Source of the DNA: Lacinutrix sp. 5H-3-7-4
GTDB taxonomy: Bacteria; Bacteroidota; Bacteroidia; Flavobacteriales; Flavobacteriaceae
NCBI RefSeq assembly: GCF_000211855.2
Contig: NC_015638.1
Span: 2,205,001 to 2,269,000 of the forward strand
Direction of reading: 5' to 3'
Length of the DNA stretch: 64,000 bases
Shown here: piece after piece, positions 35,494-44,910 of the stretch
Layout: each line of letters opens with the position of its first letter
Numbering within the stretch: position 1 is the stretch's first letter
The notes under the pieces: model-generated
Database searches by the model: none
What the model was told of the DNA's origin: nothing
What the model saw: the letters and a program-made list of their open reading frames with translations, nothing else
Program-made: the position numbers and the translations under genes

Positions 35494-35523
35494 TTGCTCA
35501 TTTATAAAATTTGGTTAAATTTG
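35494..35523 (+). promoter_or_regulatory. promoter of the L31 gene
   Basis: TTG, 19 bases, then TAAATTTG, a full match to the Bacteroidota vegetative promoter, 37 bp before the ATG. Confidence 0.75.
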
Positions 35524-35560
35524 CACCTCGAAAATAGAATACATAATAAAGCAATTAGCG

Positions 35561-35812
35561 ATGAAAAAAGATATACATCCACAAAATTACAGAGTAGTAG
35601 CATTTAAAGACATGTCTAATGACGATGTTTTTTTAACAAAATCTACTGCTAATACAAGTGAAACTATTGAAGTTGATGGTGTTGAGTATCCAGTAGTAAA
35701 AATGGAAATATCTCGTACATCTCACCCTTTTTACACAGGTAAATCTAAATTAATTGATACGGCTGGTCGTATTGATAAATTTAAGAACAAGTATGCTAAG
35801 TTTAAAAAATAA
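35561..35812 (+). CDS. rpmE2: 50S ribosomal protein L31, type B
   Basis: An 83-residue L31 of the long, cysteine-free (type B) kind: [20 protein letters not shown] at the start, [13 protein letters not shown] in the middle and [18 protein letters not shown] at the end. The zinc-binding cysteines of type A L31 are absent, so it does not need zinc. It is transcribed alone from a strong promoter and closed by a terminator. Confidence 0.95.
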   Translation: MKKDIHPQNYRVVAFKDMSNDDVFLTKSTANTSETIEVDGVEYPVVKMEISRTSHPFYTGKSKLIDTAGRIDKFKNKYAKFKK

Positions 35813-35833
35813 TTTAGTATTACTATAATATTT

Positions 35834-35867
35834 AAAAGCCTTTCAGTTTTAATTGAAAGGCTTTTTT
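35834..35867 (+). terminator. terminator of the L31 gene
   Basis: AAAAGCCTTTCA and TGAAAGGCTTTT pair around an 8-base loop, followed by T. Confidence 0.9.
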
Positions 35868-35885
35868 AGTTTTCTTCATTTACAC

Positions 35886-35893
35886 TACATTTG
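35886..35893 (+). promoter_or_regulatory. candidate -7 element of the GlmU-like gene
   Basis: TACATTTG matches TAnnTTTG 48 bp before the ATG. The -33 position falls in the T run of the L31 terminator and has no clear TTTG. Confidence 0.4.
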
Positions 35894-35941
35894 TTTTAGC
35901 TATTTAAACAAGAAGCTAAACTTCTAAACCTTTTATTGCTT

Positions 35942-37117
35942 ATGAATTATATTCTTTTTGATGGGCCTGCTAGAAATCAATTATTACCATTTACATATAC
36001 AAGGCCAGTTGCAGATATTAGAGTTGGTATTTTAACCATTAGAGAAAAATGGGAAAAGTATTTACAAACTACTACAACTACAATAACCGAAGATTATTTA
36101 TCTAATAAATGGCCAATGGTAGAATTAGAAGAAAATATAATGATAAATGCTTCTTTTTGTCCAAATCAAGATTTGGTTGAAGTTATAAAAGGTCTTAAAG
36201 AAAAGCAGGCAATTTTTAATGACGAAGATTTAATTGCATTTTATGCGAAAGAAGCTCAAGAAGATATAAATTTTGATGAGTTTGAAGCTATAGAATACAA
36301 TAAAGAAGTTTTTAAAATTGAAAATACCTGGGATATTTTTTCTAAAAATGGAGAAGCAATTACTCAAGATTTCGATTTAATAACAGAAGACAGAAAATCT
36401 CAACCAATTTCTAATACTAATAATATATTAGGAGGAGAAAATATTTTTGTAGAAGAAGGCGCAACTTTAGAGTTTGCAACTTTAAATGCAAAAAACGGTC
36501 CTATTTATATTGGAAAAAATGCTGAAATAATGGAAGGTGCTATTGTGCGAGGTCCATTAGCACTATGTGATAATGCAACTTTAAAGTTAGGAGCAAAAAT
36601 TTACGGACCAACAACTGTTGGACCACATAGTAAAGTTGGTGGTGAAGTAAATAACTCGGTAATATTTGGATACTCTAATAAAGGTCATGATGGTTTTTTA
36701 GGAAACTCTGTTTTGGGCGAATGGTGTAATTTGGGTGCAGATACCAATAATTCTAATCTTAAAAATAATTATGCAGAAGTAAGACTCTGGAATTATGAAA
36801 CAGAAGGTTTTGCAAAAACAGGTTTACAATTTTGTGGCTTAATGATGGGAGATCATAGTAAATGCGGTATAAATACTATGTTTAATACAGGAACAGTTGT
36901 AGGTGTTAATGCTAATATATTTGGAAGCGGTTTTCCAAGAAATTTTGTGCCAAGTTATAGTTGGGGTGGAAGCGCTGGCTTTTCAACTTATTTAACTAAA
37001 AAAGCTTTTGAAGTATGTAAAGTTGTAATGGCAAGACGTGATATTGAATTTACAGCTACAGATAAAGAGATATTAGAACACATTTTTGAAGAAACCAAAA
37101 GATTTAGACGTGATTAA
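35942..37117 (+). CDS. GlmU-family sugar-phosphate nucleotidyltransferase-like protein
   Basis: About 391 residues. The N-terminal part resembles a nucleotidyltransferase (YILFDGPARNQLLPFTYTRP, IRVGILTIREKWEKY). The C-terminal part is a left-handed beta-helix of hexapeptide repeats (NAKNGPIYIGKNAEIMEG onward), as in the acetyltransferase half of GlmU. The usual GlmU pyrophosphorylase loop (GxGTRM) is replaced, so the nucleotidyl-transfer activity may be altered. I place the start at the ATG 35942. The alternative TTG at 35936 adds only two residues. The Bacteroidota version is conserved but its substrate is not established. Confidence 0.85.
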   Translation: MNYILFDGPARNQLLPFTYTRPVADIRVGILTIREKWEKYLQTTTTTITEDYLSNKWPMVELEENIMINASFCPNQDLVEVIKGLKEKQAIFNDEDLIAFYAKEAQEDINFDEFEAIEYNKEVFKIENTWDIFSKNGEAITQDFDLITEDRKSQPISNTNNILGGENIFVEEGATLEFATLNAKNGPIYIGKNAEIMEGAIVRGPLALCDNATLKLGAKIYGPTTVGPHSKVGGEVNNSVIFGYSNKGHDGFLGNSVLGEWCNLGADTNNSNLKNNYAEVRLWNYETEGFAKTGLQFCGLMMGDHSKCGINTMFNTGTVVGVNANIFGSGFPRNFVPSYSWGGSAGFSTYLTKKAFEVCKVVMARRDIEFTATDKEILEHIFEETKRFRRD

Positions 37118-37161
37118 ATATATTTAAAATAGATTATATTGTATATCTCAAGTTTAAAATA

Positions 37162-37857
37162 ATGATGAAGATAATTAAAAGTAGCCGCTATTTTGCTATA
37201 CTTTTTCTTTTTTTACTATTGGTAGATGTGTATATAAAAACACATTTAGAAAACGTACCATATCGCTATATATCTAAGTTTGCAGTTATAATAAGTCTAT
37301 TGTTTTATTATAATATTAATAAGAAACACAATAGCTTTAAATATCAAGCAATAACTATTGGTTTGTGTTTTTTCTTGTTAGGAGACCTTCTTATTATAAA
37401 TTATTTTGAAACTGTATTTTTTGTTATAGCAATGATTTCGTTTGTTATTGGGAAAATAATGTACTGTATAAAGTTTTCAAATAATAGAGATTTTAATTTA
37501 ATACGATTATTGCCATTTTCCTTCTTTAGTTTTCTTTTAATGGTGCTAATTTTAATGTTAGTTATTAATAAGTTAGGTAACTTTTTTATACCTGTTTTAT
37601 TATACTTTTTTGTTTCTTTATTAATGTTCTTGTTTGCTTATTTAAGAAAAAACGATGTTAATAAAATGAGCTATTACTTAGTTTTTTTAGGTATGTTTTC
37701 TTTCTTAATATCTGAAACTGTTATGGTTTTAAAAACATTTTATATACATATACCATATAACCAAACAGTAATAATGTTATCTTACGGTCTAGCGCAGTAT
37801 TTAATTGTATTGGGTATTATTAATGAAAAAAAACAACCAAATTTTTACGAGATTTAA
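37162..37857 (+). CDS. multi-pass membrane protein, YhhN/lysoplasmalogenase-like
   Basis: A 231-residue protein with about eight membrane helices. The GDLLIINYF motif in helix 3, the KIMYC segment in helix 4 and the late GMFSFLISETVM motif (SE where the family often has SD) resemble the YhhN family that includes lysoplasmalogenases. The match is by motif only, and activity on lysoplasmalogen is not certain. It lies 44 bp after the GlmU-like gene on the same strand and 4 bp before the convergent end of the peptide-binding lipoprotein gene, with no terminator between. Confidence 0.55.
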   Translation: MMKIIKSSRYFAILFLFLLLVDVYIKTHLENVPYRYISKFAVIISLLFYYNINKKHNSFKYQAITIGLCFFLLGDLLIINYFETVFFVIAMISFVIGKIMYCIKFSNNRDFNLIRLLPFSFFSFLLMVLILMLVINKLGNFFIPVLLYFFVSLLMFLFAYLRKNDVNKMSYYLVFLGMFSFLISETVMVLKTFYIHIPYNQTVIMLSYGLAQYLIVLGIINEKKQPNFYEI

Positions 37858-37861
37858 TTTT

Positions 37862-39490
37862 TTAAAGTTTACTAACGTATTTAAGTTTAAGTAAATTTAT
37901 TGGGTTACTTGTTAAGCCTTTTACTTCTTTTTTTGTAAACCTTATGGCCTCATCATAATATAGAGGTACAACAGGTGTTTTACTCATTATTAAACTATCC
38001 ATTTTAGTATATAATAACTCTCTTTTTCTAGTATTAGTTTCTAAAAAAGATTGTGCATACCACTTATCAAAAGTACTGTTTTTAAAATGTGTGTAATTTG
38101 GACCATTTGGAGCAAAATTGCCACTATAATAAAGCGATAAATAATTTTGAGCATCAGGATAATCTGCAACCCAACTTGCTCTAAAAAAATCTAACTTACC
38201 GTTAGCTTTAGCACTTTTTAAAGTAGAAGCAGGTACAACATCTACATTAACTATAAGTCCAGTTTTTTGTAATTCGCGTTGTATGTATTCACAAAAATTT
38301 AAATAATTACCAGTAGTTGTAATAGTTATCTCTGGAGTTTTATTATTACTCTCCTTTTTGTATTCATTAATTAATAGTTTTGCTTTTTCAGGATTGTATT
38401 TAAAACCAATATTGGCATTATACCCAGGTAAACCTTTTGGTATAAAACCACCATTTGCAGGTATACCTATACCGTTTCGCAAATAAGTCATCATTTTTTT
38501 TCTGTCAAACCCATAATTAATCGCTTGTCTTATAAGTTGCGATTGTACTTCTGGGATATTAGAATCTAAATAAAATGCCAAATACTCTGTGTTTAAATAA
38601 GGGCCGCGAAGCATATTTATATTATTTGAATACTTCTTTCTTAGTATACCGCTACTTGTTAAAATATCATCTTGATAAGAAGCATCAAGCGAGTTTAAAA
38701 AATCTAAATTGCCTTGTATAAATTGTAAAAATTCACTCTGTTTATCTGGTAAAAAGGTAATAGCAATAGCCTCGAGATATGGTAATTGTACACCATTTTC
38801 ATCATATTCAAAATAATTGTTGTTTTTTCTAAAAACCAATTTAATATTTTCTTCCCAACGTTTAAATTTAAAAGGACCAGTTCCAATTGGGTTTGCTCTA
38901 AAGGCAGTGCCATAATGTTTAACAATTTCTTGTGGTACAACAGCGCAATATTTCATAGATAGTTTACCTAAAAAGGAAGGATCTGTTGATTTTAAAATAA
39001 TAACTAAAGAGTCTTTTTTTACTGCTTTAATATCCCATATGTTATTTACAACCCAACTACCAGGAGAAGCTAGCTTTTCGTCACAATTTCTAAATAAACT
39101 ATACTCAAAATCTCTTGCAGTCACTGTACGTGTAGAATCTTTTCCAAACAATTTGTGTTTATGAAAATAAACATCATCACGCAATGAAAACGAGTAGGTA
39201 AGTGCATCGTTACTAATACTCCAGCGTTTTGCAATACTTGGTTGTGCATTTAAATTATCGTCCATTTGTACTAAACCATCAAAAAGTTGATTTACAGCCC
39301 AAATATCTGCATTGTCTTTTGCAAAAGCAGGATCTAAAGAACCAATGTTTTTATGCTCGTTGTATCTAAAAACAAGGGTATCATCAATCGTATTTTTTTT
39401 GTTAGAACATGAAAAAAACAAAAATAAAAGGCAAGCTATTGGTAAATAGTTAATTAAACTAGAATATTGCTTGTTTTTCAATTTTATCAT
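37862..39490 (-). CDS. peptide/nickel-type ABC solute-binding lipoprotein
   Basis: A family 5 solute-binding protein. I place the start at the ATG 39490 (542 residues). From there a lipoprotein signal with lipobox FFSC follows at once, whereas an upstream ATG at 39646 would overlap the divergent mtaB gene and give a non-signal N-terminus. Family hallmarks are FDGLVQMDDNLNAQPSIAKRW, GTGPFKFKRWEENIKL, the QAINYGFDRKKMM helix and SWVADYPDAQNYL. Such proteins bind oligopeptides, nickel or similar ligands for an ABC importer. No permease or ATPase gene is adjacent, so it is an orphan component here. Confidence 0.88.
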   Translation of the reverse strand: MIKLKNKQYSSLINYLPIACLLFLFFSCSNKKNTIDDTLVFRYNEHKNIGSLDPAFAKDNADIWAVNQLFDGLVQMDDNLNAQPSIAKRWSISNDALTYSFSLRDDVYFHKHKLFGKDSTRTVTARDFEYSLFRNCDEKLASPGSWVVNNIWDIKAVKKDSLVIILKSTDPSFLGKLSMKYCAVVPQEIVKHYGTAFRANPIGTGPFKFKRWEENIKLVFRKNNNYFEYDENGVQLPYLEAIAITFLPDKQSEFLQFIQGNLDFLNSLDASYQDDILTSSGILRKKYSNNINMLRGPYLNTEYLAFYLDSNIPEVQSQLIRQAINYGFDRKKMMTYLRNGIGIPANGGFIPKGLPGYNANIGFKYNPEKAKLLINEYKKESNNKTPEITITTTGNYLNFCEYIQRELQKTGLIVNVDVVPASTLKSAKANGKLDFFRASWVADYPDAQNYLSLYYSGNFAPNGPNYTHFKNSTFDKWYAQSFLETNTRKRELLYTKMDSLIMSKTPVVPLYYDEAIRFTKKEVKGLTSNPINLLKLKYVSKL

Positions 39491-39505
39491 TTTGTAATTT
39501 AGTTG

Positions 39506-39513
39506 TAAATTTG
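39506..39513 (+). promoter_or_regulatory. candidate -7 element of mtaB
   Basis: TAAATTTG fits TAnnTTTG and lies in the gap between the divergent lipoprotein gene and mtaB, 75 bp before the mtaB ATG. No clear -33 TTTG is seen at 19 bases. Confidence 0.4.
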
Positions 39514-39588
39514 CGCTTCCTTTTAAAAGAGAGTTAATTGGTAAATATAATGAGATTTCTTTCTGTAAGGAAAAGATAAAACTATAAA

Positions 39589-40911
39589 ATGAATAAAAAA
39601 GTCGCATTTTACACTTTAGGCTGTAAGCTAAATTTTTCTGAAACATCTACTATTGCTAGAAGTTTTAAAGAAGAAGGATTTAGCCGTGTTGAATTTAATG
39701 AAACAGCAGATATTTATGTTATTAACACATGTTCTGTTACAGAAAATGCCGACAAACGTTTTAAAACTATAGTAAAACAAGCTCAAAAAGCAAATCCTGA
39801 AGCTTTTGTGGCAGCAGTTGGTTGTTATGCGCAATTAAAGCCAGAAGAATTAGCAGATGTTAATGGTGTAGATTTGGTATTAGGCGCAACCGAAAAATTT
39901 AAAATTACAGATTACCTTAACGATCTTACAAAAAACGATTTTGGAGAAGTACACTCTTGCGATATTAATGATGCAGATTTTTATGTTGGTAGTTACTCAA
40001 TAGGCGATAGAACACGAGCGTTTTTAAAAGTACAAGATGGTTGTGATTATAAATGTACATACTGTACTATTCCATTAGCAAGAGGAATTTCAAGAAGTGA
40101 TAAGTTAGACAATGTACTTAATAATGCTAAAGAAATTTCAGCAAAAGGTATAAAAGAAATAGTACTAACTGGTGTAAATATTGGCGATTATGGTAAAGGT
40201 GAATTTGGAAATAAAAAACACGAGCATACCTTTTTAGAACTCGTAGAAGCTTTAGATAAAGTAGAAGGAATAGAGCGTTTACGTATCTCGTCTATAGAGC
40301 CAAATTTATTAAAAAACGAAACCATAGAAGTGGTAAGTAAATCTAGAGCATTTGTACCACATTTTCATATTCCTTTACAAAGCGGTCATAACGATATTTT
40401 AAAATTAATGAAACGTCGTTACATGCGAGAATTGTATGTAGATCGCGTTGCAAAAATTAAAGAAGTTATGCCACATGCATGTATTGGAGTAGATGTTATT
40501 GTTGGCTTTCCAGGAGAAACAGATGAGCACTTTTTAGAAACTTATAATTTTTTAAACACTTTAGATATTTCTTATTTACATGTTTTTACATACTCTGAAA
40601 GAGATAATACAGAGGCAGCAAGTTTTAAAAACGTAGTGCCAAAAAATATAAGAAGCAAGCGAAGTAAAATGTTACGTGGCTTAAGTGCTAAAAAGCGTCG
40701 TGCTTACTACGAAAAACAAATAGGAACTTCACGAAGTGTTTTATTTGAAGGTGAAAATAAAGAAGGTTATATACACGGTTTTACAGAAAACTATGTAAAG
40801 GTAAAAGCGCCTTGGAATCCAGAATTAGTAAACACAATACATCAAGTTAATTTAACCAAGATTGATGATGATGGTTTAGTGCGTTTTGAATTTGAAAACG
40901 TATTAGTATAA
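39589..40911 (+). CDS. mtaB: tRNA (t6A37) methylthiotransferase MtaB
   Basis: A 440-residue radical-SAM methylthiotransferase that adds a methylthio group to t6A at tRNA position 37. The N-terminal UPF0004 domain has its three cluster cysteines (Cys12 in LGCKLN, Cys48 in NTCSVT, Cys79 in VGCYAQ). The radical-SAM cluster is CDYKCTYC (Cys152, 156, 159). A TRAM-like RNA-binding tail ends the protein. The YTLGCKLNFSE start and the gene length separate it from MiaB and RimO. All cluster ligands are intact. It is a single-gene transcript. Confidence 0.93.
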   Translation: MNKKVAFYTLGCKLNFSETSTIARSFKEEGFSRVEFNETADIYVINTCSVTENADKRFKTIVKQAQKANPEAFVAAVGCYAQLKPEELADVNGVDLVLGATEKFKITDYLNDLTKNDFGEVHSCDINDADFYVGSYSIGDRTRAFLKVQDGCDYKCTYCTIPLARGISRSDKLDNVLNNAKEISAKGIKEIVLTGVNIGDYGKGEFGNKKHEHTFLELVEALDKVEGIERLRISSIEPNLLKNETIEVVSKSRAFVPHFHIPLQSGHNDILKLMKRRYMRELYVDRVAKIKEVMPHACIGVDVIVGFPGETDEHFLETYNFLNTLDISYLHVFTYSERDNTEAASFKNVVPKNIRSKRSKMLRGLSAKKRRAYYEKQIGTSRSVLFEGENKEGYIHGFTENYVKVKAPWNPELVNTIHQVNLTKIDDDGLVRFEFENVLV

Positions 40912-40943
40912 AAAAAAGCCGAAACATTTGTTTCGGCTTTTTT
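40911..40943. terminator. bidirectional terminator between mtaB and the acetyltransferase-like gene
   Basis: AAAAGCCGAAAC-ATTT-GTTTCGGCTTTT with A and T runs on both sides. Confidence 0.9.
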
Positions 40944-40948
40944 CTTAA

Positions 40949-41245
40949 TTAAATTCTTAAACCAACAGGAAGTAATTTTTTATACTGTCTATTGCGTCGT
41001 ATAAACTTTGCAATTTCTGGACTAGTAGGAACAATACTTAAATTACGCTCCTCAATATGTTGAAATACAATTTTTAAAAAATCACTCGTAAAATTTTCAT
41101 CATTTATCGCTTCAGGAATTATAAGTTTTGTTAAAAAAATTTTTCGTTCTTGAAGAGAATATTCAATTTTAGCAAAATGATCTTCGGTCTTAATCTCAAA
41201 TTGACGTTGAAATTCATTGTCAACTAACTCGGCAGCATCAATCAT
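40949..41245 (-). CDS. small GNAT-like acetyltransferase (YjdJ/Gtn10-type)
   Basis: A 98-residue protein with the layout of the minimal GNAT acetyltransferases (PF14542 type): FEIKTEDHFAKIEYSLQERKIFLTKLIIPE, a helix, and IVPTSPEIAKFIRRNRQYKKLL at the end. The pattern 'P-x-IAKFIRRN' matches the family's C-terminal CoA-binding helix. Substrate unknown. It is a single gene facing the mtaB terminator. Confidence 0.72.
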   Translation of the reverse strand: MIDAAELVDNEFQRQFEIKTEDHFAKIEYSLQERKIFLTKLIIPEAINDENFTSDFLKIVFQHIEERNLSIVPTSPEIAKFIRRNRQYKKLLPVGLRI

Positions 41246-41367
41246 AATTTATGGGTTTTAATTTATTCTAAGGGATTCAAAAATAGTGCCAACTATTTTA
41301 TAGCTTTACACTTTACAAAAGTACGACAATTAAACGTCATTAAGTTTCTAATTATTGTTAAAACCTT

Positions 41368-42030
41368 ATGATTCAAGAAGTAATACATGTTTATTTAATG
41401 CCAGGAATGGCGGCTAATCCATCAATTTTTGATAATCTTTCATTAGACGAGAATATATTTAAATTACATCCATTATCCTGGGAAATTCCTTTTAAAAACG
41501 AAACGCTTAGTGATTATGCTTTACGTATGACCCAAAAAATTAAACATGAAAATGTTGTTTTATTAGGTGTTTCATTTGGAGGTATTTTAGTTCAGGAGAT
41601 GAGTAAACATATAAAAGTGAGAAAACTTTTTGTAGTATCTAGTGTGAAAACTAAACACGAATTACCAAAACGATTTAAAGTTTTAAAAGCAACAAAAGCC
41701 TATAAATTACTACCAACGCAACTAGCTGGAAATTTAGACTTATTAGCAAAATTTGCTTTTAGAAATTTAATTAAAAGAAGAATAGAACTTTATAAAAAAT
41801 ACCTATCGGTTAACGATAAGTATTATCTAGATTGGTCTATAGAGCAAATAATTAACTGGAGTCAAGAAAAAGTAATAGAACAAGCTATCCATATTCATGG
41901 AGAAAAAGATATTGTTTTTCCACACCAATATTTAGGTGAATGTATTACCATAAAAAACGGAACACATATAATGATTATCGATAAGTATAAGTGGTTTAAC
42001 AAGAATTTACCTAAATTAATTTTAGAATAA
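41368..42030 (+). CDS. alpha/beta hydrolase
   Basis: A 220-residue protein with an alpha/beta-hydrolase pattern: the oxyanion-hole region YLMPGMAANP, the nucleophile elbow LLGVSFGGIL (serine in GVSFG), the acid region HGEKDIVFP and a late histidine in GTHIMI. No signal peptide. The substrate is unknown. The lytic transglycosylase gene follows after 47 bp. Confidence 0.78.
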   Translation: MIQEVIHVYLMPGMAANPSIFDNLSLDENIFKLHPLSWEIPFKNETLSDYALRMTQKIKHENVVLLGVSFGGILVQEMSKHIKVRKLFVVSSVKTKHELPKRFKVLKATKAYKLLPTQLAGNLDLLAKFAFRNLIKRRIELYKKYLSVNDKYYLDWSIEQIINWSQEKVIEQAIHIHGEKDIVFPHQYLGECITIKNGTHIMIIDKYKWFNKNLPKLILE

Positions 42031-42077
42031 TATTAACTGTAATTCATTAAATTATTTTAATTTTATAAAAAAAGAAA

Positions 42078-43013
42078 ATGATGATGAAACATGTTCAAAA
42101 AATACTAGCAGGAATAGGCTTAATTTGCTTAGCTGCTTTATTTATAAATGCTTTTCAAGAAGCACCAACAGATGAAAATTTACAAAAGAAAATAATAAAC
42201 GATTATAATGTTTATGCCTTACAAGTTCCAGATTACTTAGATTTTGCTGGCGAACCTGTACCATTAGAAAATCCAGATATTTTAGAACGTATGGATAAAG
42301 AACTTTTAGTAAATACCTATTGGCAATCTAATGGTTTATTAATGTTTAAACGTGCTCAAAAATACTTTCCTATTATAGAGCCTATTTTAGCAAAAAATGG
42401 GATACCAGACGATTTTAAATACCTAGCAGTAATAGAAAGTGGTTTAACAAATGCAAAATCTCCAGCAGGAGCAAGTGGCTTTTGGCAAATAATGAAAACT
42501 ACAGGAAGAGAAAATGGCCTAGAGGTAAACAGTAATGTAGATGAGCGTTACCATTTAGAGAAAGCAACACAAGTAGCTTGCGATTATTTAAAAAAATCTA
42601 AAGAGCGTTTAGGATCTTGGACTAATGCTGCAGCTGCATACAATGCAGGAAATTACGGTATATCAAAACGTTTAGAAGCACAACAAGTAAAAAACTATTA
42701 CGATTTACTTTTAGGAGAAGAAACAGGACGTTATGTATTTAGAATTATAGCGCTAAAAGAAATTTTATCTAACCCAAGTAAATATGGGTTTAACTTTAGA
42801 AGTAAAGATCTGTATTCTAATATACCAACCTACCAAGTACCTGTTGATACGGTAGTAAAAGATTTTGCATCTTTTGCTAAACAATTTGGCATTAATTATA
42901 AAATTTTAAAAATCCATAATCCATGGTTAAGAGAAAGTAAACTTAATAACGCCTCTAGAAAGCAATACTTTATAGACATTCCTGAAAAAGGTTATTATGA
43001 GACACAACCTTAG
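42078..43013 (+). CDS. lytic transglycosylase (SLT domain)
   Basis: A 311-residue exported protein. An N-terminal hydrophobic segment (about residues 8-25) is followed by a soluble lytic transglycosylase domain with the catalytic glutamate in VIESGLTNAKSPAGASGFWQ and the motifs AAAYNAGNYG and YVFRIIALKEI. A C-terminal tail of about 60 residues (PVDTVVKDFASFAKQFGINY) looks like a LysM-like peptidoglycan-binding segment. It cleaves glycan strands in the periplasm. It ends one base before the ATG of the cardiolipin synthase gene, so the two are translated together. Confidence 0.9.
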   Translation: MMMKHVQKILAGIGLICLAALFINAFQEAPTDENLQKKIINDYNVYALQVPDYLDFAGEPVPLENPDILERMDKELLVNTYWQSNGLLMFKRAQKYFPIIEPILAKNGIPDDFKYLAVIESGLTNAKSPAGASGFWQIMKTTGRENGLEVNSNVDERYHLEKATQVACDYLKKSKERLGSWTNAAAAYNAGNYGISKRLEAQQVKNYYDLLLGEETGRYVFRIIALKEILSNPSKYGFNFRSKDLYSNIPTYQVPVDTVVKDFASFAKQFGINYKILKIHNPWLRESKLNNASRKQYFIDIPEKGYYETQP

Positions 43014-44474
43014 ATGATAGAGTTTTTTAAAAACAATTGGTTTGCAATAATTATTGGAGTTAACTACCTACTGGCAATCTCTGCAGTAATTACAATATTA
43101 TTACGAAACATAAACCCAACAAAAACACTAACGTATATTATTACGTTAGTGTTTTTTCCGTTTTTAGGATTATTAATTTATTATTTGTTTGGCCAGGAAT
43201 ACCGAAAAAATAAAATGTTTAACCGAAAAAACATTTTAAACCAAAGCATAATAAAAGAATTAAATGAAGATTTAGAAAAAACCAAACAAGAATTAGATGA
43301 GCTTGAAGATGATTTTTTAAACGATAAAGTAAGACTTGTAAAACTGCTTCAAAAAAGTGATAAAGCACCATTAACGCGATGTAATAAAGTTGAAATTTTA
43401 AAAAATGGTGAAATAAAATTTAAAAAATTATTTCAGGATTTAGAAAAAGCAAAGCATCACATACATGTAGAATACTATATTGTTAAAGATGATAAAATAG
43501 GCTCACAATTATTAAATATTTTATGTAAAAAAGCTAAAGAAGGAATAGAAGTACGTTTAAGTGTAGATGATGTTGGAGCAGATATTTCGCGTAAGATGAA
43601 ACACAAATTAAAAAATTGTGGCGTGGAGTTTTTCTCGTTTATGCCAGTGCTTTTTCCAAAATTTACAGGTAGAATGAACTACCGAAACCATAGAAAAATA
43701 GCAATAATTGATGGTTTGGTAGGCTATGTTGGCGGTATAAATGTATCAGACAACTATGTAAATAAAGCAGATAGAGATTTTTATTGGAGAGATACAAGCA
43801 TTAGAGTAGAAGGCGAAGCTGTAATAACTCTACAAGTCCAATTTTTAACCAATTGGCAGTTTGTGTCAAATTCTAAAATTGAAAACATTTCAAAAGAATA
43901 TTTTCCTAATAAACCTTGTGATGACGATGTAGCAGTACAAATTGCAGCCAGTGGTCCAGATACAGATTGGGCAAATATTATGGATGCTATGTTTAGTGCA
44001 ATATCATCGGCAGACGATTATATATATTTAACTACGCCATACTTTATTCCAAACGACGAAATTATTATGGCCTTACAAATAGCCTCACGAAGCGGTATAG
44101 ATGTAAGAGTTTTAATACCAGATGAGAGTGATTCTAAAATAGCCAAATATGCTACTAATTCATATTTACAGCGTTTATTTAATGCAAACATAAAAGTATA
44201 TCGTTATACAAAAGGTTTTATTCATGCAAAAACAATGGTTATTGACGATGTATTCTCTACAATAGGAACAGCAAATACAGATTATAGAAGTTTTAATATT
44301 AACTTTGAAATTAATGCAATTATATATCATAAAGAAAGAAGTAAAGAACTGAAATCTATTTTTATGGAAGATTTAAAAGATGCAGAAGAAATGAATCCCG
44401 AAAAATGGGAACATAGGCCTAAAATCGAAAAGTTAAAAGAAGCTTTTTGTAAACTTTGGGCACCTTTACTATAA
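43014..44474 (+). CDS. cls: cardiolipin synthase
   Basis: A 486-residue phospholipase-D-superfamily enzyme that condenses two phosphatidylglycerols to cardiolipin. Two N-terminal membrane helices (about 8-28 and 38-58) are followed by two HKD motifs, YRNHRKIAIIDG with YVGGINVSD, and FIHAKTMVIDD with IGTANTDYRSF. Both motifs are complete. Length and layout match bacterial ClsA. It is joined to the lytic transglycosylase gene without any spacer. Confidence 0.93.
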   Translation: MIEFFKNNWFAIIIGVNYLLAISAVITILLRNINPTKTLTYIITLVFFPFLGLLIYYLFGQEYRKNKMFNRKNILNQSIIKELNEDLEKTKQELDELEDDFLNDKVRLVKLLQKSDKAPLTRCNKVEILKNGEIKFKKLFQDLEKAKHHIHVEYYIVKDDKIGSQLLNILCKKAKEGIEVRLSVDDVGADISRKMKHKLKNCGVEFFSFMPVLFPKFTGRMNYRNHRKIAIIDGLVGYVGGINVSDNYVNKADRDFYWRDTSIRVEGEAVITLQVQFLTNWQFVSNSKIENISKEYFPNKPCDDDVAVQIAASGPDTDWANIMDAMFSAISSADDYIYLTTPYFIPNDEIIMALQIASRSGIDVRVLIPDESDSKIAKYATNSYLQRLFNANIKVYRYTKGFIHAKTMVIDDVFSTIGTANTDYRSFNINFEINAIIYHKERSKELKSIFMEDLKDAEEMNPEKWEHRPKIEKLKEAFCKLWAPLL

Positions 44475-44514
44475 AATAAATTAGAATAATATCGCAAGCG
44501 CGAAAAATAAAAAG

Positions 44515-44901
44515 ATGAAAACAAAAATGGATTTACAAATAATACTTATATTAATAATTGTTGGCCTTTTAGCTGGAGTTTTTAGCGGTATGTTTGGTGT
44601 TGGTGGAGGTGTAATTATGGTGCCGTTAATGGTTTTTGCATTAGGGTATACACAACATCAAGCACAAGGTACAAGTTTAGCCGTTTTGGCAGTTCCTGTT
44701 ACTTTTTTAGCAGCATATACTTATCATACTACTGGAGACAACCCAATTAATTTTAAGTACGCCCTTATAATAGCAGTTTGCTTTGTTTTGGGAGGATATT
44801 TTGGAACCAAAATAGCTATTTCTATAAACGAAACATTATTAAAAAAGATTTTTAGTGTACTATTAGTAATAGTTGCAGTAAAAATGTTTTTTAGCAAATA
44901 G
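44515..44901 (+). CDS. half-size TSUP/TauE-family transporter protein
   Basis: A 128-residue protein with about four membrane helices. It shows the TSUP signature GVFSGMFGVGGGVIMVPLMV and GYTQHQAQGTSLAVLAVP. Full-length TauE/SafE proteins have a duplicated unit of about 250 residues, and only one unit is present, so it would act as a dimer. It may export sulfite or another organic anion. It lies 40 bp after cls and ends at a terminator. Confidence 0.8.
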   Translation: MKTKMDLQIILILIIVGLLAGVFSGMFGVGGGVIMVPLMVFALGYTQHQAQGTSLAVLAVPVTFLAAYTYHTTGDNPINFKYALIIAVCFVLGGYFGTKIAISINETLLKKIFSVLLVIVAVKMFFSK

Positions 44902-44910
44902 TTTTAAATA

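Noticed and set aside
37862-39646. Longer form of the peptide-binding lipoprotein starting at 39646
   Set aside because: It overlaps mtaB by 58 bp and puts 52 residues before a perfect lipoprotein signal.
44327-44524. Reading frame opposite to cardiolipin synthase
   Set aside because: It runs antisense to a well-supported gene and has no recognisable protein features, as do the other antisense frames over purL, carB and the fad genes.
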